Notes: generated by a model from the sequence alone, not told the origin. A DNA stretch of 64,000 bases from Tabrizicola_A sp964393035 (GCA_964393035.1 CAYMRX010000002.1:186001-250000), one strand, 5' to 3'; positions 44,146 through 53,325 are shown, numbered from the stretch's first letter. A program made the numbers and translations.

Positions 44146-44263
44146 CGCCTGCCCCTTCTGCGCTTTTCGCAGGCTTTTAGCAGCGCGCGCCATCTTCCCG
44201 CCAGTGGCTCCTGAATCCGTGAGCGGACTTGCCCTGCGCCGCAAGCCGGCCTACCATCTTGGC

Positions 44264-44512
44264 ATGTTTACCATCGAGCATGAATTTGATGCCACCGTGA
44301 TCACCCTTGTTGACGAGGGGGACAAGGACATGCCTCTGCAAGAGGATGTCATCATCGAGGCTTTTGAGGACTGCGTTGTGGTCCGGCAGATCGATGAGAT
44401 GACAGACGAGCCGCAGATCGTCACCCTGTCGATGGCCCAATTGCGCGATCTGGCCGCCGCGCTGGACCTGCCCGAAGGCAGCTACCGGGTCGAAAGACCG
44501 GCCAAAGGCTAA
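44264..44512 (+). CDS. Conserved hypothetical protein
   Basis: This 82-residue, acidic, soluble-looking protein starts MFTIEHEFDATVITLVDEG and contains EDVIIEAFEDCVVVRQIDE and MAQLRDLAAALDLPEGSY. I do not recognise a named family. Similar small proteins are common in Rhodobacterales. An in-frame start at 44204 is possible, but 44264 begins the conserved-looking part. It converges on the DUF167 gene; the four bases CTAA (44509-44512) contain both stop codons. Confidence 0.65.
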   Translation: MFTIEHEFDATVITLVDEGDKDMPLQEDVIIEAFEDCVVVRQIDEMTDEPQIVTLSMAQLRDLAAALDLPEGSYRVERPAKG

Positions 44513-44766
44513 GCCTCCAACCGGAACAGCTTGTCGCGGGATGTTGCGCCGCGCACCAGAACCAGCCGCGATTTTGCCACCCCCAAGGCATGGGCCAAAA
44601 GCGCCTGCACGGCAGCATTGGCCTTGCCATCTTCGGGTGGGGCAAACACGGCGACCTTGAAACCGCTGTCGTCGCGCGAAATCTCCTCGCGCCGCGCGCG
44701 CGGTGTGACGCGCAGGGCAAACTCTGCCCCCGCCACCGCCAGTTCTGCCCAAGCCCCTTTTTGCAT
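44509..44766 (-). CDS. DUF167 (YggU-like) protein
   Basis: This 85-residue protein carries the DUF167 pattern: FALRVTPRARREEI, then FKVAVFAPPEDGKANAAVQALLAHALGVAKSRLVLVRG, split here only for description, and the closing SRDKLFRLEA. The PxDGKAN and SRxKxxxL elements are diagnostic. Its function is unknown. The frame runs to 45000 as a shadow; ATG 44766 is chosen. It overlaps the stop of the convergent neighbour by 4 bp. Confidence 0.87.
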   Translation of the reverse strand: MQKGAWAELAVAGAEFALRVTPRARREEISRDDSGFKVAVFAPPEDGKANAAVQALLAHALGVAKSRLVLVRGATSRDKLFRLEA

Positions 44767-44859
44767 GGCCGCAAACTGACCTTTCACCGCTGCACATGCA
44801 ACCCCGCTTGACCCTTCCCCGCTTTCCTCCGAAACCTTGGCGGAAAAAAGGAGTTTTCG

Positions 44860-45441
44860 ATGCCCACCGCTTCCAATGCTGCCGCCTTTGCCTTTCTTGC
44901 CGCCCGTCAATCGCAACCGGCCAAACTCTTTGCCGGGCCGGTGCCAAGCCGGGATGCCTTGGAACCCATTCTGGCAGCGGCCCTGCGGGTGCCCGACCAT
45001 GGCAAGCTGGAGCCATGGCGGCTGATCGTATTGACCAAGACCGACATGGCCCGGCTGGCCGATCTGGCCGAAGCGCGGGCGCGCGATTTGGGGGGAGATG
45101 CCGAAAAGATCGAAAAGGGCCGCGGGCAGTTTGACCGGGGCGGGCTGGCGGTGGTGGTGATCTCGGCTCCGCAGGATGTGCCTAAAATTCCTGTGGCCGA
45201 ACAGGTGCTTTCAGCGGGCGCGCTCTGCCTTGGCTTGGTCAACGCCGCCACCGCCGCAGGCTGGGGGGCGAACTGGTTGACGGGCTGGGTCAGCCATGAC
45301 GCCGCTTTCTGCGCCCGCGCCTTTGGCTGCACGGGGGCGGAAACCGTAGCCGGAATTGTGCATATCGGCACCCCCGGCCCCGCCGCGCCCGAACGCCCGC
45401 GCCCCGATCTTTCCCGCGTCGTGCAATGGGGTCTTTCGTGA
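44860..45441 (+). CDS. Nitroreductase family protein (YdjA-like)
   Basis: This 193-residue flavoprotein has FLAARQSQPAKLFAGPVPSR with the Arg-Ser FMN contact and ALRVPDHGKLEPWRLIVLT, typical of the RVPDH / PW motif in YdjA-type nitroreductases. The C-terminal GWGANWLTGW and VAGIVHIGTP follow. It likely reduces quinone- or nitro-type compounds with NAD(P)H; the natural substrate is unknown. AAAGGAG (44848-44853) lies at ideal spacing before the ATG. It is translationally coupled with the EI24 gene. Confidence 0.9.
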   Translation: MPTASNAAAFAFLAARQSQPAKLFAGPVPSRDALEPILAAALRVPDHGKLEPWRLIVLTKTDMARLADLAEARARDLGGDAEKIEKGRGQFDRGGLAVVVISAPQDVPKIPVAEQVLSAGALCLGLVNAATAAGWGANWLTGWVSHDAAFCARAFGCTGAETVAGIVHIGTPGPAAPERPRPDLSRVVQWGLS

Positions 45442-46130
45442 TCTTTTCCAGTTTCTTCAAAGCCCTGAATCAGATCGGCGACGCGCGTTTCCGCCGCGTG
45501 ATGCTTCTGGGCGTTCTCTTGGCCTTGGGGCTTTTGGTCGGGATATCTGCGGGCTTTCTCTGGCTTGTCGAAGGCCTTGTGCCGGGGACGATCACTTTGC
45601 CCCTGCTTGGCCCCGTGGGCGGCATTGAACAGGTTCTGGGCTGGGGTTCATTTTTGCTGATGCTGGGGCTGTCGGTGTTTCTGATGGTGCCGGTCGCCTC
45701 GGCCTTTACCGGCTTGTTTCTGGAAGGCATCGCCGATGCGGTCGAAGATCGGCATTACCCCGGCCTGCCCCCCGTCACCCCGCTGCGGCTGGCCGATAGC
45801 CTGATCGACAGCCTGAACTTCCTTGGCCTGCTGCTGGCGGCCAACGTTGTTGCGCTGGTGTTTTACATCTTTTCCGGGCCTTTCGCGCCGCTGTTGTTCT
45901 GGGGTCTGAACGGCTGGCTTTTGGGGCGTGAATATTTCACCCTTGTCGCCATGCGCCGTGTTGGGCGGGCGGCGGCAAAAACCCTGCGCGGGCAGAATGC
46001 GGGGCGCATCTGGCTGGCGGGCACGCTGATGGCGGCGCCCTTGTCGATCCCGCTGGTCAATCTGGTGGTTCCGGTTCTGGGGGTGGCCACCTTCACCCAT
46101 CTGTTCCACGCCATGACGGCGCGGCGCTAG
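45438..46130 (+). CDS. EI24/CysZ-like membrane protein
   Basis: This 230-residue protein has several hydrophobic helices: RVMLLGVLLALGLLVGIS, LLMLGLSVFLMVPVASAFTG, LGLLLAANVVALVFYIFSG and SIPLVNLVVPVLGVATFTH. VEDRHYPGLPP is typical of the EI24 domain. CysZ homologues import sulfate, but this subgroup's substrate is not known. The start is called at the GTG (45438), which overlaps the nitroreductase stop as GTGA and gives the family-like N-terminus VIFSSFFKAL; an ATG at 45426 would add four residues. Confidence 0.85.
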   Translation: MIFSSFFKALNQIGDARFRRVMLLGVLLALGLLVGISAGFLWLVEGLVPGTITLPLLGPVGGIEQVLGWGSFLLMLGLSVFLMVPVASAFTGLFLEGIADAVEDRHYPGLPPVTPLRLADSLIDSLNFLGLLLAANVVALVFYIFSGPFAPLLFWGLNGWLLGREYFTLVAMRRVGRAAAKTLRGQNAGRIWLAGTLMAAPLSIPLVNLVVPVLGVATFTHLFHAMTARR

Positions 46131-46143
46131 GGTCCGCTGCGGA

Positions 46144-46406
46144 TCAGTTCAGAATGTGGAACACATCCATATTGTCGCGGGTGATGACGCCCGAGGCGAT
46201 GACCCAGTAAAGCCCGGCAAAGATCACGACGGCGATCCCCGTGGTGATCTTGGCTTTCTTGCCAATCGCGGCATCGGCGGGCGCAGAGGCCGGAGTGCCG
46301 GGCGTGACGCTGCCCGCTTCGGCCTGCGATTTAAAGCGGAACGGCAGGACGCAGAAAAACACCAGAAACCAGATCACGGAAAACAGGACGATGGCGGCGG
46401 TGATGG

Positions 46407-46410
<4 letters not shown>
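46144..46410 (-). CDS. DUF1467 family protein
   Basis: This 88-residue protein has two transmembrane segments (TITAAIVLFSVIWFLVFFCVL; TGIAVVIFAGLYWVIASGVI) separated by a soluble ~30-residue loop. LPFRF before the loop and the C-terminal TRDNMDVFHIL are DUF1467 features. The family is alphaproteobacterial and of unknown function. Its ATG overlaps the mce stop by 4 bp, a pairing seen with mce in this group. Confidence 0.87.
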
Positions 46411-46811
<401 letters not shown>

Positions 46812-46977
46812 GGAAAACTCTCCGCAAGGCACATTCCCAGCGTTATGCGGAGCCGGGCACGCCGCGGCAAGGGGCCGGGGACAGACAGGCGCGAAAATTG
46901 CGGCAAATACCAAGGTCTTTACCAGCCGTTAGGCAAGCGCAGGGTCTACTGGCGGAACCTTCCTGCCAGAGATCCCC

Positions 46978-47736
46978 ATGCCGCCGAATCACTCCTCCCC
47001 GCCCGACCGCGCGCCGCCCTTGACGGGGTTGTCGTCCGGCCCGTTTGCCGCGGCGCGATCCTTGGGGGGATGGGCGGTGGAATTGCCCTTGCAGGGCACA
47101 ACCATTCTGGCCGTTGAAGACAGCCGCTTTGCCTGCGAAGCCTTGCGGCTGATGGCGCGGCGGGCGGGCGCCCGGTTGCGGCGGGCCGAAACGATCGAGG
47201 CGGCGCGCCGCCATCTGAAGGTCTATAGCCCCGATGTCGCCCTGATCGACCTTGGCCTTCCCGATGGCAGGGGCGAGGTGCTGATTCGCGACATCGTGCA
47301 GTCGGCACGGCGGCCCTCGGCGGTGCTGGGCATGTCGGGCAGTGCTGAGGGTCGACCCATTGCCTTGGCGGCCGGGGCGGATGGTTTCATCGACAAACCC
47401 TTGGAGAATGTGGCGCAACTGTGCCGCGTGTTGCGCCCCCTGTTGCCCGAACTGGACATCCATCCGCCGCCCATCGGGCCGATGGGCACCACCCCGCCCG
47501 ATCCTTTGGCGCTGCGCGACGATCTGGCCTTTGCCGCCCGCGCCCTTCAGGGCGAACCGGCACCCGACCAGCAACGCTATGTTGCGGCCTTTCTGTCCGG
47601 CATTGCCGCCTATACTCAGGACGAGGATCTGGCCAAGGCCGCCCATCGCGCGGCTGAAGGGGCGGATTTGCACCGGCTGCGGCATCTGTTGGCGGCCCGG
47701 TTGCGGCCCACCAACCCTTTCAACAAACCGGACTGA
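46978..47736 (+). CDS. Receiver-domain protein without a recognised output domain
   Basis: This 252-residue protein begins with a ~38-residue Pro/Ala-rich leader. The receiver domain then runs from TTILAVEDSRFACEALRLM (acidic pocket) through VALIDLGLPDGRGEVL (phospho-acceptor Asp) and VLGMSGSAEG to ADGFIDKPLENVAQL (conserved Lys). The remaining ~95 residues contain YVAAFLSGIAAYTQDEDLA and LHRLRHLLAARL, probably helical, perhaps an Hpt-like or interaction domain, but I cannot name it. No kinase gene lies near. Confidence 0.8.
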   Translation: MPPNHSSPPDRAPPLTGLSSGPFAAARSLGGWAVELPLQGTTILAVEDSRFACEALRLMARRAGARLRRAETIEAARRHLKVYSPDVALIDLGLPDGRGEVLIRDIVQSARRPSAVLGMSGSAEGRPIALAAGADGFIDKPLENVAQLCRVLRPLLPELDIHPPPIGPMGTTPPDPLALRDDLAFAARALQGEPAPDQQRYVAAFLSGIAAYTQDEDLAKAAHRAAEGADLHRLRHLLAARLRPTNPFNKPD

Positions 47737-47766
47737 CGCAGAGAGCCGCCAGCGTCACATCCGCGC

Positions 47767-48480
47767 CTAAACCAGACCGGGGTCCTCGGCCACCCGCACC
47801 AGCCGCGTCAGGTCGGACAGGCGCTCTTTCTGGCGTCCGGCCGCATCAAAGTTGCGGGGCGACAGCCAAGCCGCATAGGCTTCGCGCAGGGCGGGCCATT
47901 CCGCATCAATCACCGCAAACCACGCAGTATCGCGATTGCGGCCCTTGATCACCGCCGCCTGCCGGAAGATGCCTTCATAGCTGAAGCCCAGCCGCTGCGC
48001 CGCCCGGCGCGACGCCATGTTCAGCGCGTTGCACTTCCATTCATAGCGACGATAGCCGTTGCGGAAGGCCCATTCCATCATCAGGAACATCGCTTCGGTC
48101 CAGACCCGGCCCTTGGCCACTTCGGGCGACAGGCAGATATGGCCCACCTCGATCGACCCTGCCGCTGGCGTGATGCGCAGATAGCTTGCCACGCCGCCAC
48201 AATGGCCCGTCGCCTTGTCGCGCAGCACATAGAACAAAGGGTCTGCACCACTGGCCGTTTCCTTGGCCCAGCGGTGATAGGACGCAGCCGACGAGAACGG
48301 CCCGTAAGGCATGTAATCCCAAAGCGCGTCATGACCCGAATAGGCGCGGTGCAGGTCGGCGGCATGGGTGTCGGCATCCAGCCGCTCCAACCGCACATAT
48401 TGGCCTTCCAGCACTTCGCCCACGGGGGCAGGTGGCGGGGTCCAGCCGGGAACCGGGGTTCCCAAACGTTCATCTGACAT
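47767..48480 (-). CDS. GNAT family N-acetyltransferase
   Basis: This 237-residue GNAT of the RimJ/RimL type has an N-terminal VRLERLDADTHAADLHRAY. Its acetyl-CoA region is IEVGHICLSPEVAKGRVWTEA, with YRRYEWKCNALNMASRRAAQ and RLGFSYEGIFRQAAVIKG after it. This pattern occurs in acetyltransferases of amino acids, peptides and antibiotics; the substrate is unknown. The ATG at 48480 (MSDERLG) follows AAAGGA at 8-nt spacing; 48501 is an alternative start. Confidence 0.87.
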   Translation of the reverse strand: MSDERLGTPVPGWTPPPAPVGEVLEGQYVRLERLDADTHAADLHRAYSGHDALWDYMPYGPFSSAASYHRWAKETASGADPLFYVLRDKATGHCGGVASYLRITPAAGSIEVGHICLSPEVAKGRVWTEAMFLMMEWAFRNGYRRYEWKCNALNMASRRAAQRLGFSYEGIFRQAAVIKGRNRDTAWFAVIDAEWPALREAYAAWLSPRNFDAAGRQKERLSDLTRLVRVAEDPGLV

Positions 48481-48513
48481 GGGGCACATCCTTTTGGCCA
48501 TTTATGAAAGGCC

Positions 48514-48536
48514 AGCCCCCCAAGGGCAAGGGGGCT
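48514..48536 (-). terminator. Possible terminator after the DUF1501 gene
   Basis: AGCCCCC (48514-48520) pairs with GGGGGCT (48530-48536). Read on the minus strand the stem begins 22 bases after the DUF1501 stop and is followed by GGCCTTTCAT, a weak T-rich tail. It lies just before the GNAT gene. Confidence 0.45.
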
Positions 48537-48557
48537 CTCGGGGGCACGGGCGGCCGC

Positions 48558-49763
48558 CTATAGGATCAAACCCGGATCCTCGCCCATCTCCACCCCCGGA
48601 AAAACCGTGTCCTGCAACAGCCCCCGGTCAAAGCCGTACAGTCCCCGCATTGCATGGGCCGCCCAAGCCCGTACATCCGAGGTGGGCATCAGATCACGGC
48701 GTTCAAAAAGAGCGGCCTCGGCAAGTCCGGGCCAGACCCCGTAAACCTTGCCACCGCGCAGGGCACCCCCGGCCACAAGCATCGTCCCGCCGGTGCCATG
48801 GTCGGTGCCGCCGGTGCCGTTTTCCGCCACGGTGCGGCCGAACTCGGTCATCGCCAGCACGGTGGTCTTGCCCCAGATCGCGGCACCAAGCCCGGATTTC
48901 AACCGCAGGATCGCCTGCTCCAACTGCCGCAGCGATTGGCCCAGCCGGTTGGCCTGCCCCTTGTGCGTGTCCCAGCCGGTCAAGGAAAACGCGGCAATCC
49001 GGGTGTTGTCCCGCAGTTTTTGCGCCGCGAAATCGGCCAACCGCCCCGCTTCGCCCCGGCGGGCCAGACGCCTCGCCTTGGCCGGGTCCATCTCGGCCAT
49101 ATCGGCGCCGCCATCCTCGCCCAGCATCAGCGCCTCGGCGGCGGCGGACTGAAACAGCGGGTCGTCGTGATAGACCTGCTCCAGCAAAAGCTGCGCCTGC
49201 GGACTGAGGTCTACCGTGGTTTCCGGGGCCCATTCCAAGGCCGGCGCAGACCCGCGCAGGATGCGCATATCCTGCCGCCCGATGGCAAAGGCGGTTTCCG
49301 CCGTCAGGCCGGGCACCGCCTGCAACAGCCGGTTCAGCCAACCATCGCGCACCTGATCGATCGGCACATCAGGGCCGGTGCCGGCCTCCAACAGGTCTTG
49401 CCCGTCAAAATGGCTGCGCTTGGTGCGGTAGGGGGTCGATGTCGCCTGCACGAAGGCCAGCTCCCCCGCCGACCACAGCGGCAAAAGGCCCGCAAGCCCG
49501 GCATGCATCCCATAAAACCCGTCAAGATCAAGGCTCTCTGCGGCAGACAGCGTGGGGCGATAGGGGACAAAATCGCGGTCCCCCAAGGGGCGCAGCACAT
49601 CCAGCCCATCCATCGCCCCGCGCAGGATGATGACAACCAGCCGATTGTCGCCCAAGGCCGATCCCGTGCCGCCTGCCAGCGTCACCGTCGTCAACAACGG
49701 ATGCGCGGCGGCAGAGCAGCCAAACACCCCCAAGCCGCGCAACAGACTTCGGCGATCCAGCAT
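48558..49763 (-). CDS. DUF1501 domain protein with Tat signal
   Basis: This 401-residue protein has a twin-arginine start (LDRRSLLRGLGVFGCSAAA), so it is exported folded. RLVVIILRGAMDGLDVLRPL, FYGMHAGLAGLLPLWSAGEL, KRSHFDGQDLLE and TEFGRTVAENGTGGTDHGTGG are DUF1501 hallmarks, related to sulfatase-like metal enzymes. The function is unknown. It is always found next to a DUF1800 gene; here it starts 4 bases after that gene's stop. The longer open frame to 50078 is a shadow of the DUF1800 gene. Confidence 0.9.
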   Translation of the reverse strand: MLDRRSLLRGLGVFGCSAAAHPLLTTVTLAGGTGSALGDNRLVVIILRGAMDGLDVLRPLGDRDFVPYRPTLSAAESLDLDGFYGMHAGLAGLLPLWSAGELAFVQATSTPYRTKRSHFDGQDLLEAGTGPDVPIDQVRDGWLNRLLQAVPGLTAETAFAIGRQDMRILRGSAPALEWAPETTVDLSPQAQLLLEQVYHDDPLFQSAAAEALMLGEDGGADMAEMDPAKARRLARRGEAGRLADFAAQKLRDNTRIAAFSLTGWDTHKGQANRLGQSLRQLEQAILRLKSGLGAAIWGKTTVLAMTEFGRTVAENGTGGTDHGTGGTMLVAGGALRGGKVYGVWPGLAEAALFERRDLMPTSDVRAWAAHAMRGLYGFDRGLLQDTVFPGVEMGEDPGLIL

Positions 49764-49767
49764 CGGT

Positions 49768-51114
49768 CTATCTCCTGTTGAATTCAGGGCTGGCGAAGAC
49801 GATCCCCACCCCCTCGGCCAGCGTTTCCGCCCGCGCCACCGCCCACAGCGTCGCGGCAGAGGCACGCTCGCCCAAGGCGGTTTGCGCCAGATGTGTCGGG
49901 TCCGGCAGCGCGCCCAGCGTGGCGGGCCAGCGCATGGCCCAGCCGATCCGCTCGGCCAGCCCTTGCGGCGTGATCCAGCTTTCGATGTCTTCCGGCCAGC
50001 CGTCCGGGCCGGGGGGGAATTTCCACGCCTGCCCCATTGCGCGCAGCGGCAGGATTGCCACTGCGACCAGCCGTTCACGCGGCCAATCCATCACCTGCGC
50101 GCCCGTCACCCCCAAGGCCCGCAGCGCCGCGATCAGAAAATCCCAAGGTTGACGCGCCTTGACCGCAGGTCCGGCGAAGGCCGCCGGATGGCGCAGCATC
50201 GCGGCATAAACCGCAGGCAAGGCCCCGCTGCTTTCAAGCCAAGCCTGTTCCATGGCGTCGATCATGCCCTGATCCGGGCTGTCCGAGATGAAATGCACGG
50301 CCAGTTTGCGCGCAACATGCCGGGCGGTGGCGGGATGCACCGCCAGATCGGCCAGAAACGCTTTGATCGGCGCTTCCCCTTTGCCATCATAGACTTGCCC
50401 CAGTATCTCCTCGGGGCCGGGTTCGACAAAGGCGGCATTGAAGGAAGCCCCGCGCCGCGCATCATAGGTCAACCCGGTCAACAGTTCTGCCAATTGCCGG
50501 ACATCGGTTTGACGATAGGCCGCACCGACGCCCATCGTATGCAGCTCCAGCAATTCGCGGGCAAGGTTTTCGTTCAACCCGCCGCCACGCCGCTTGGCCC
50601 GCGGGGAATTCGGCCCGACAGAGCGGACCTGATCCAGATAGATCAGCATCCCCGGATGATGCACAACGGCAGACAGCATGTCGCCAAAACGGCCCGCCAG
50701 ATGCGGGCGCAACGCGTCTTCGGCAAAGGTGGCAGGCGTCAGCGCCTGTTCCTTGCCACCGCTGGCGACCGTGAAATGATCGGCCCAAAAGGCCATCAGC
50801 CGTTCGCGAAAGCTGTCCGTGGCATCCACCGCACGGGCCACCGTGGCCCGCAGCGCCCGAAACCCGGCTTGATCCAGTTCCTTGCCCAGTTCGGCGATTC
50901 GCGCGGCGGTGGCGGGATCGGTTTCAGCGGCCTTTTTGGAGCGGGCAATCTCGGAGGATCGGGCATGCTGCCATGCAAAGCCGGGAATTGCGAAGCGGGC
51001 CGCCATTTCGTCTGGCCCGGCAAGCGCCGCCAGCACCGCATCGGCTGTGGTGGGCGCTCCTGCCGCCAAGGGCAGGCCATAGCCAAACCGGAAAGCAACA
51101 AGGCCAGCGGACAT
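49768..51114 (-). CDS. DUF1800 domain protein
   Basis: This 448-residue protein matches DUF1800: RLMAFWADHFTVA, TFAEDALRPHLAGRFGDML, HHPGMLIYLDQVRSVGPNSP, GLNENLARELLELHTMGVG, YRQTDVRQLAELLTGLTY and AVHPATARHVARKLAVHFISD. Partner of the DUF1501 protein in most genomes. Possible joint roles in surface or extracellular processes have been proposed, but no reaction is established. No classical signal peptide is evident, so it may ride with its Tat partner. Confidence 0.9.
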   Translation of the reverse strand: MSAGLVAFRFGYGLPLAAGAPTTADAVLAALAGPDEMAARFAIPGFAWQHARSSEIARSKKAAETDPATAARIAELGKELDQAGFRALRATVARAVDATDSFRERLMAFWADHFTVASGGKEQALTPATFAEDALRPHLAGRFGDMLSAVVHHPGMLIYLDQVRSVGPNSPRAKRRGGGLNENLARELLELHTMGVGAAYRQTDVRQLAELLTGLTYDARRGASFNAAFVEPGPEEILGQVYDGKGEAPIKAFLADLAVHPATARHVARKLAVHFISDSPDQGMIDAMEQAWLESSGALPAVYAAMLRHPAAFAGPAVKARQPWDFLIAALRALGVTGAQVMDWPRERLVAVAILPLRAMGQAWKFPPGPDGWPEDIESWITPQGLAERIGWAMRWPATLGALPDPTHLAQTALGERASAATLWAVARAETLAEGVGIVFASPEFNRR

Positions 51115-51151
51115 GCGGGCTCCAACACATCAAACACATTGAAATGAATAT

Positions 51152-51183
51152 GGGCGCGCCTTCCGGGTTTGGAAAGCGCGCCC
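51152..51183 (-). terminator. Strong stem-loop after aspS
   Basis: GGGCGCGC (51152-51159) pairs with GCGCGCCC (51176-51183), extended inside by TTCC/GGAA. Read on the minus strand it starts 26 bases after the aspS stop. The following ATATTCATTT is AT-rich rather than a clean T-run. Confidence 0.6.
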
Positions 51184-51209
51184 CTTGGGAAAATGGCGAA
51201 AAGCCGCCC

Positions 51210-52988
51210 TTATTCTTTCGGCACGACCCGGAGGTTGAGTTCGCGGAGCTGTTTCAGCATCGGTTCCGATGGCGCGCCCATCAGCAGGTCTTCGGCGCGC
51301 TGGTTCATCGGGAACATGATGACTTCGCGGATATTGGCCTCATCAGCCAGCAGCATGACGATCCGGTCGATGCCCGCCGCACAGCCACCGTGGGGCGGCG
51401 CGCCGTATTTGAACGCCTTGACCATGCCGCCAAAGCGCTTGTCCACCTCGGAGTTGGGATACCCGGCCAGTTCAAAGGCGCGATACATGATTTCCGGCTT
51501 GTGGTTACGGATACCGCCCGAAATCAGCTCATAGCCGTTGCAGGCAAGGTCATACTGGTAGGCATAGACCTTGAGCGGGTCACCGTTCAGAGCCTCCATC
51601 CCGCCTTGCGGCATCGAGAAGGGGTTATGGCTGAAATCAATCGTGCCTTCGTCGGTTTTTTCAAACATCGGGAAGTCGATGATCCAGGCGAATTTGAAGC
51701 AATTCTGCTCGGTCAGGCCAAGCTCGCGGCCGATCTCATTGCGGGCGCGGCCGGCGACGGGTTCAAAGATTTCGGGCTTGCCGCCAAGGAAGAACGCCGC
51801 ATCGCCTTCACCAAGGCCCAGTTCCACGCGCAGCGCCTCGGTCCGCTCGTCGCCCAGCGCCTTGGCGATGGGGCCTGCGGCCTCGGTCGAGCCATCCTCG
51901 GCCTTGCGCCAGAAGATATAGCCCATGCCCGGCAGGCCCTCTTTCTGGGCAAAGGCATTCATGCGGTCGGCGAACTTGCGGCTGCTGCCGGTGGGCGCGG
52001 GAATGGCGCGCACTTCATTGCCGTCCGTCTCCAGCAATTTGGCGAAAATTGCGAAGCCAGAGCCGCGGAAATGCTCCGACACATCGGCCATCTTGATCGG
52101 ATTGCGCAGGTCGGGCTTGTCCGAGCCATACCATTTCAAGGAATCGCGATAGGCGATCTTGGTCCAGTCGGAATAGACCTTCTTGCCATTGCCGAATTCT
52201 TCGAAAATGCCTTGGATCACCGGCTGGACGGCGGCAAACACATCATCCTGCGTGACGAAGGACATCTCGATGTCCAACTGGTAAAAGTCGGTCGGCGAAC
52301 GGTCGGCGCGCGGGTCTTCATCGCGGAAGCAAGGCGCGATCTGGAAGTAGCGGTCAAAGCCCGACACCATGATGAGCTGCTTGAACTGCTGCGGCGCCTG
52401 CGGCAGGGCATAGAACTTGCCGGGGTGCAGGCGCGACGGCACCAGAAAATCGCGCGCGCCTTCGGGGCTGGAGGCCGTGATGATCGGGGTCTGGAACTCG
52501 TTGAAGCCCTGATCCCACATCCGGTTGCGGATCGAGCGCACCACGTTTGAGCGCAGCATCATGTTGCCATGCAACTTGTCGCGGCGCAGGTCGAGGAAGC
52601 GGTAGGTCAGGCGGGTTTCTTCCGGGTAATCGACATCGCCAAAGACCGGCATCGGCAAATCGCCATCCACAGCACCAAGGACGGTCAGCCCGGTGGCGTA
52701 GACCTCGATCTCGCCGGTGGCGAGTTTGGGGTTCACCAAAGACGCGTCCCGCGCCTTCACGCGCCCATCAATGCAGACCACCCATTCGGCGCGGATCTTT
52801 TCGATGGCGGCGAAGGCCGGGCTGTCGCTGTCGGCCAGGACCTGCGTGATGCCATAATGGTCGCGCAGGTCGATGAACAGAACGCCCCCATGGTCGCGCA
52901 CCCGGTGGACCCAGCCCGACAGGCGGACCTCTTGGCCGACATGGGCGGTGTTCAGGGCGGCGCAGGTATGGCTGCGATAGGCGTGCAT
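51210..52988 (-). CDS. aspS: Aspartyl-tRNA synthetase
   Basis: This 592-residue class II synthetase has an N-terminal OB-fold anticodon domain (GQEVRLSGWVHRVRDHGGVL, FIDLRDHYGITQVL). The motif 2 region is KQLIMVSGFDRYFQIAPCFR. An inserted bacterial GAD domain follows. Motif 3 is GCAAGIDRIVMLLADEANI, with C-terminal PMNQRAEDLLMGAPSEP. Two adjacent ATGs (52991, 52988) exist; the second is 6 bases from AAGGGGA and starts the typical MHAYRSHTC. The open frame to 53813 is shadow. Confidence 0.96.
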   Translation of the reverse strand: MHAYRSHTCAALNTAHVGQEVRLSGWVHRVRDHGGVLFIDLRDHYGITQVLADSDSPAFAAIEKIRAEWVVCIDGRVKARDASLVNPKLATGEIEVYATGLTVLGAVDGDLPMPVFGDVDYPEETRLTYRFLDLRRDKLHGNMMLRSNVVRSIRNRMWDQGFNEFQTPIITASSPEGARDFLVPSRLHPGKFYALPQAPQQFKQLIMVSGFDRYFQIAPCFRDEDPRADRSPTDFYQLDIEMSFVTQDDVFAAVQPVIQGIFEEFGNGKKVYSDWTKIAYRDSLKWYGSDKPDLRNPIKMADVSEHFRGSGFAIFAKLLETDGNEVRAIPAPTGSSRKFADRMNAFAQKEGLPGMGYIFWRKAEDGSTEAAGPIAKALGDERTEALRVELGLGEGDAAFFLGGKPEIFEPVAGRARNEIGRELGLTEQNCFKFAWIIDFPMFEKTDEGTIDFSHNPFSMPQGGMEALNGDPLKVYAYQYDLACNGYELISGGIRNHKPEIMYRAFELAGYPNSEVDKRFGGMVKAFKYGAPPHGGCAAGIDRIVMLLADEANIREVIMFPMNQRAEDLLMGAPSEPMLKQLRELNLRVVPKE

Positions 52989-53130
52989 CATCGATCCCCT
53001 TAAGGAGGCTTGGCATGGTTTGCAGCCGATACACATGGGCAGGGGCGTGAAGTCAAGAGCAGGCGCGCTCATCGTCGGGCTAATGCCCGCTCTTCGCTGC
53101 CGATTTGGCCTGTGACGGCGCACCTCGGGC

Positions 53131-53165
53131 GGGCCTGCGCCTCCGGCGGGAGTATTGTGAAAGGC
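53131..53165. repeat. Inverted copy of the GGAGTATTT-type intergenic repeat
   Basis: GCGCCTCCGGCGGGAGTATT at 53137-53156 followed by GTGAAAGG is the reverse-orientation member of the family at 37388. It separates aspS from the leuA leader. Confidence 0.5.
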
Positions 53166-53221
53166 GCAAATCCTTTGGTGGATTTTTTGGAATGCCCCCT
53201 TTCCTTTGGCCGAAGGCTGGC

Positions 53222-53227
53222 TATAGT
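53222..53227 (+). promoter_or_regulatory. Candidate -10 element (TATAGT) of the leuA leader
   Basis: TATAGT ends 8 bases before the leader ATG, so transcription starting about 7 bases after it would begin at or next to the AUG. That implies a leaderless leader-peptide mRNA. No convincing -35 is at the ideal spacing. Confidence 0.4.
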
Positions 53228-53235
53228 TCGGCGCC

Positions 53236-53325
53236 ATGGCACAAACGCGCACCCTTTCCGGCCTGACCCCGACCGCAACCGCGGCGCGGCTGCCGCGTGG
53301 CCTGCTTCTTCTTAGCTGCCTCTGA
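53236..53325 (+). CDS. leuA leader peptide (Leu-rich, 29 aa)
   Basis: This small ORF encodes 29 residues ending in GLLLLSCL. Four consecutive leucine codons (CTG CTT CTT CTT, 53302-53313) are followed by Ser-Cys-Leu-stop. Two CTT codons, which are rare in this genome where CTG dominates, would make the run sensitive to scarce leucyl-tRNA. It lies 75 bases before leuA, the leucine pathway's first enzyme, exactly where an attenuator leader is expected. It has no Shine-Dalgarno and a TATAGT just upstream, so translation is probably leaderless. Confidence 0.8.
   Translation: MAQTRTLSGLTPTATAARLPRGLLLLSCL

Noticed and set aside
50973..52550. 525-codon plus-strand open frame over aspS and the DUF1800 end
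   Set aside because: Shadow frame of aspS; no recognisable domain and crosses a real intergenic hairpin.
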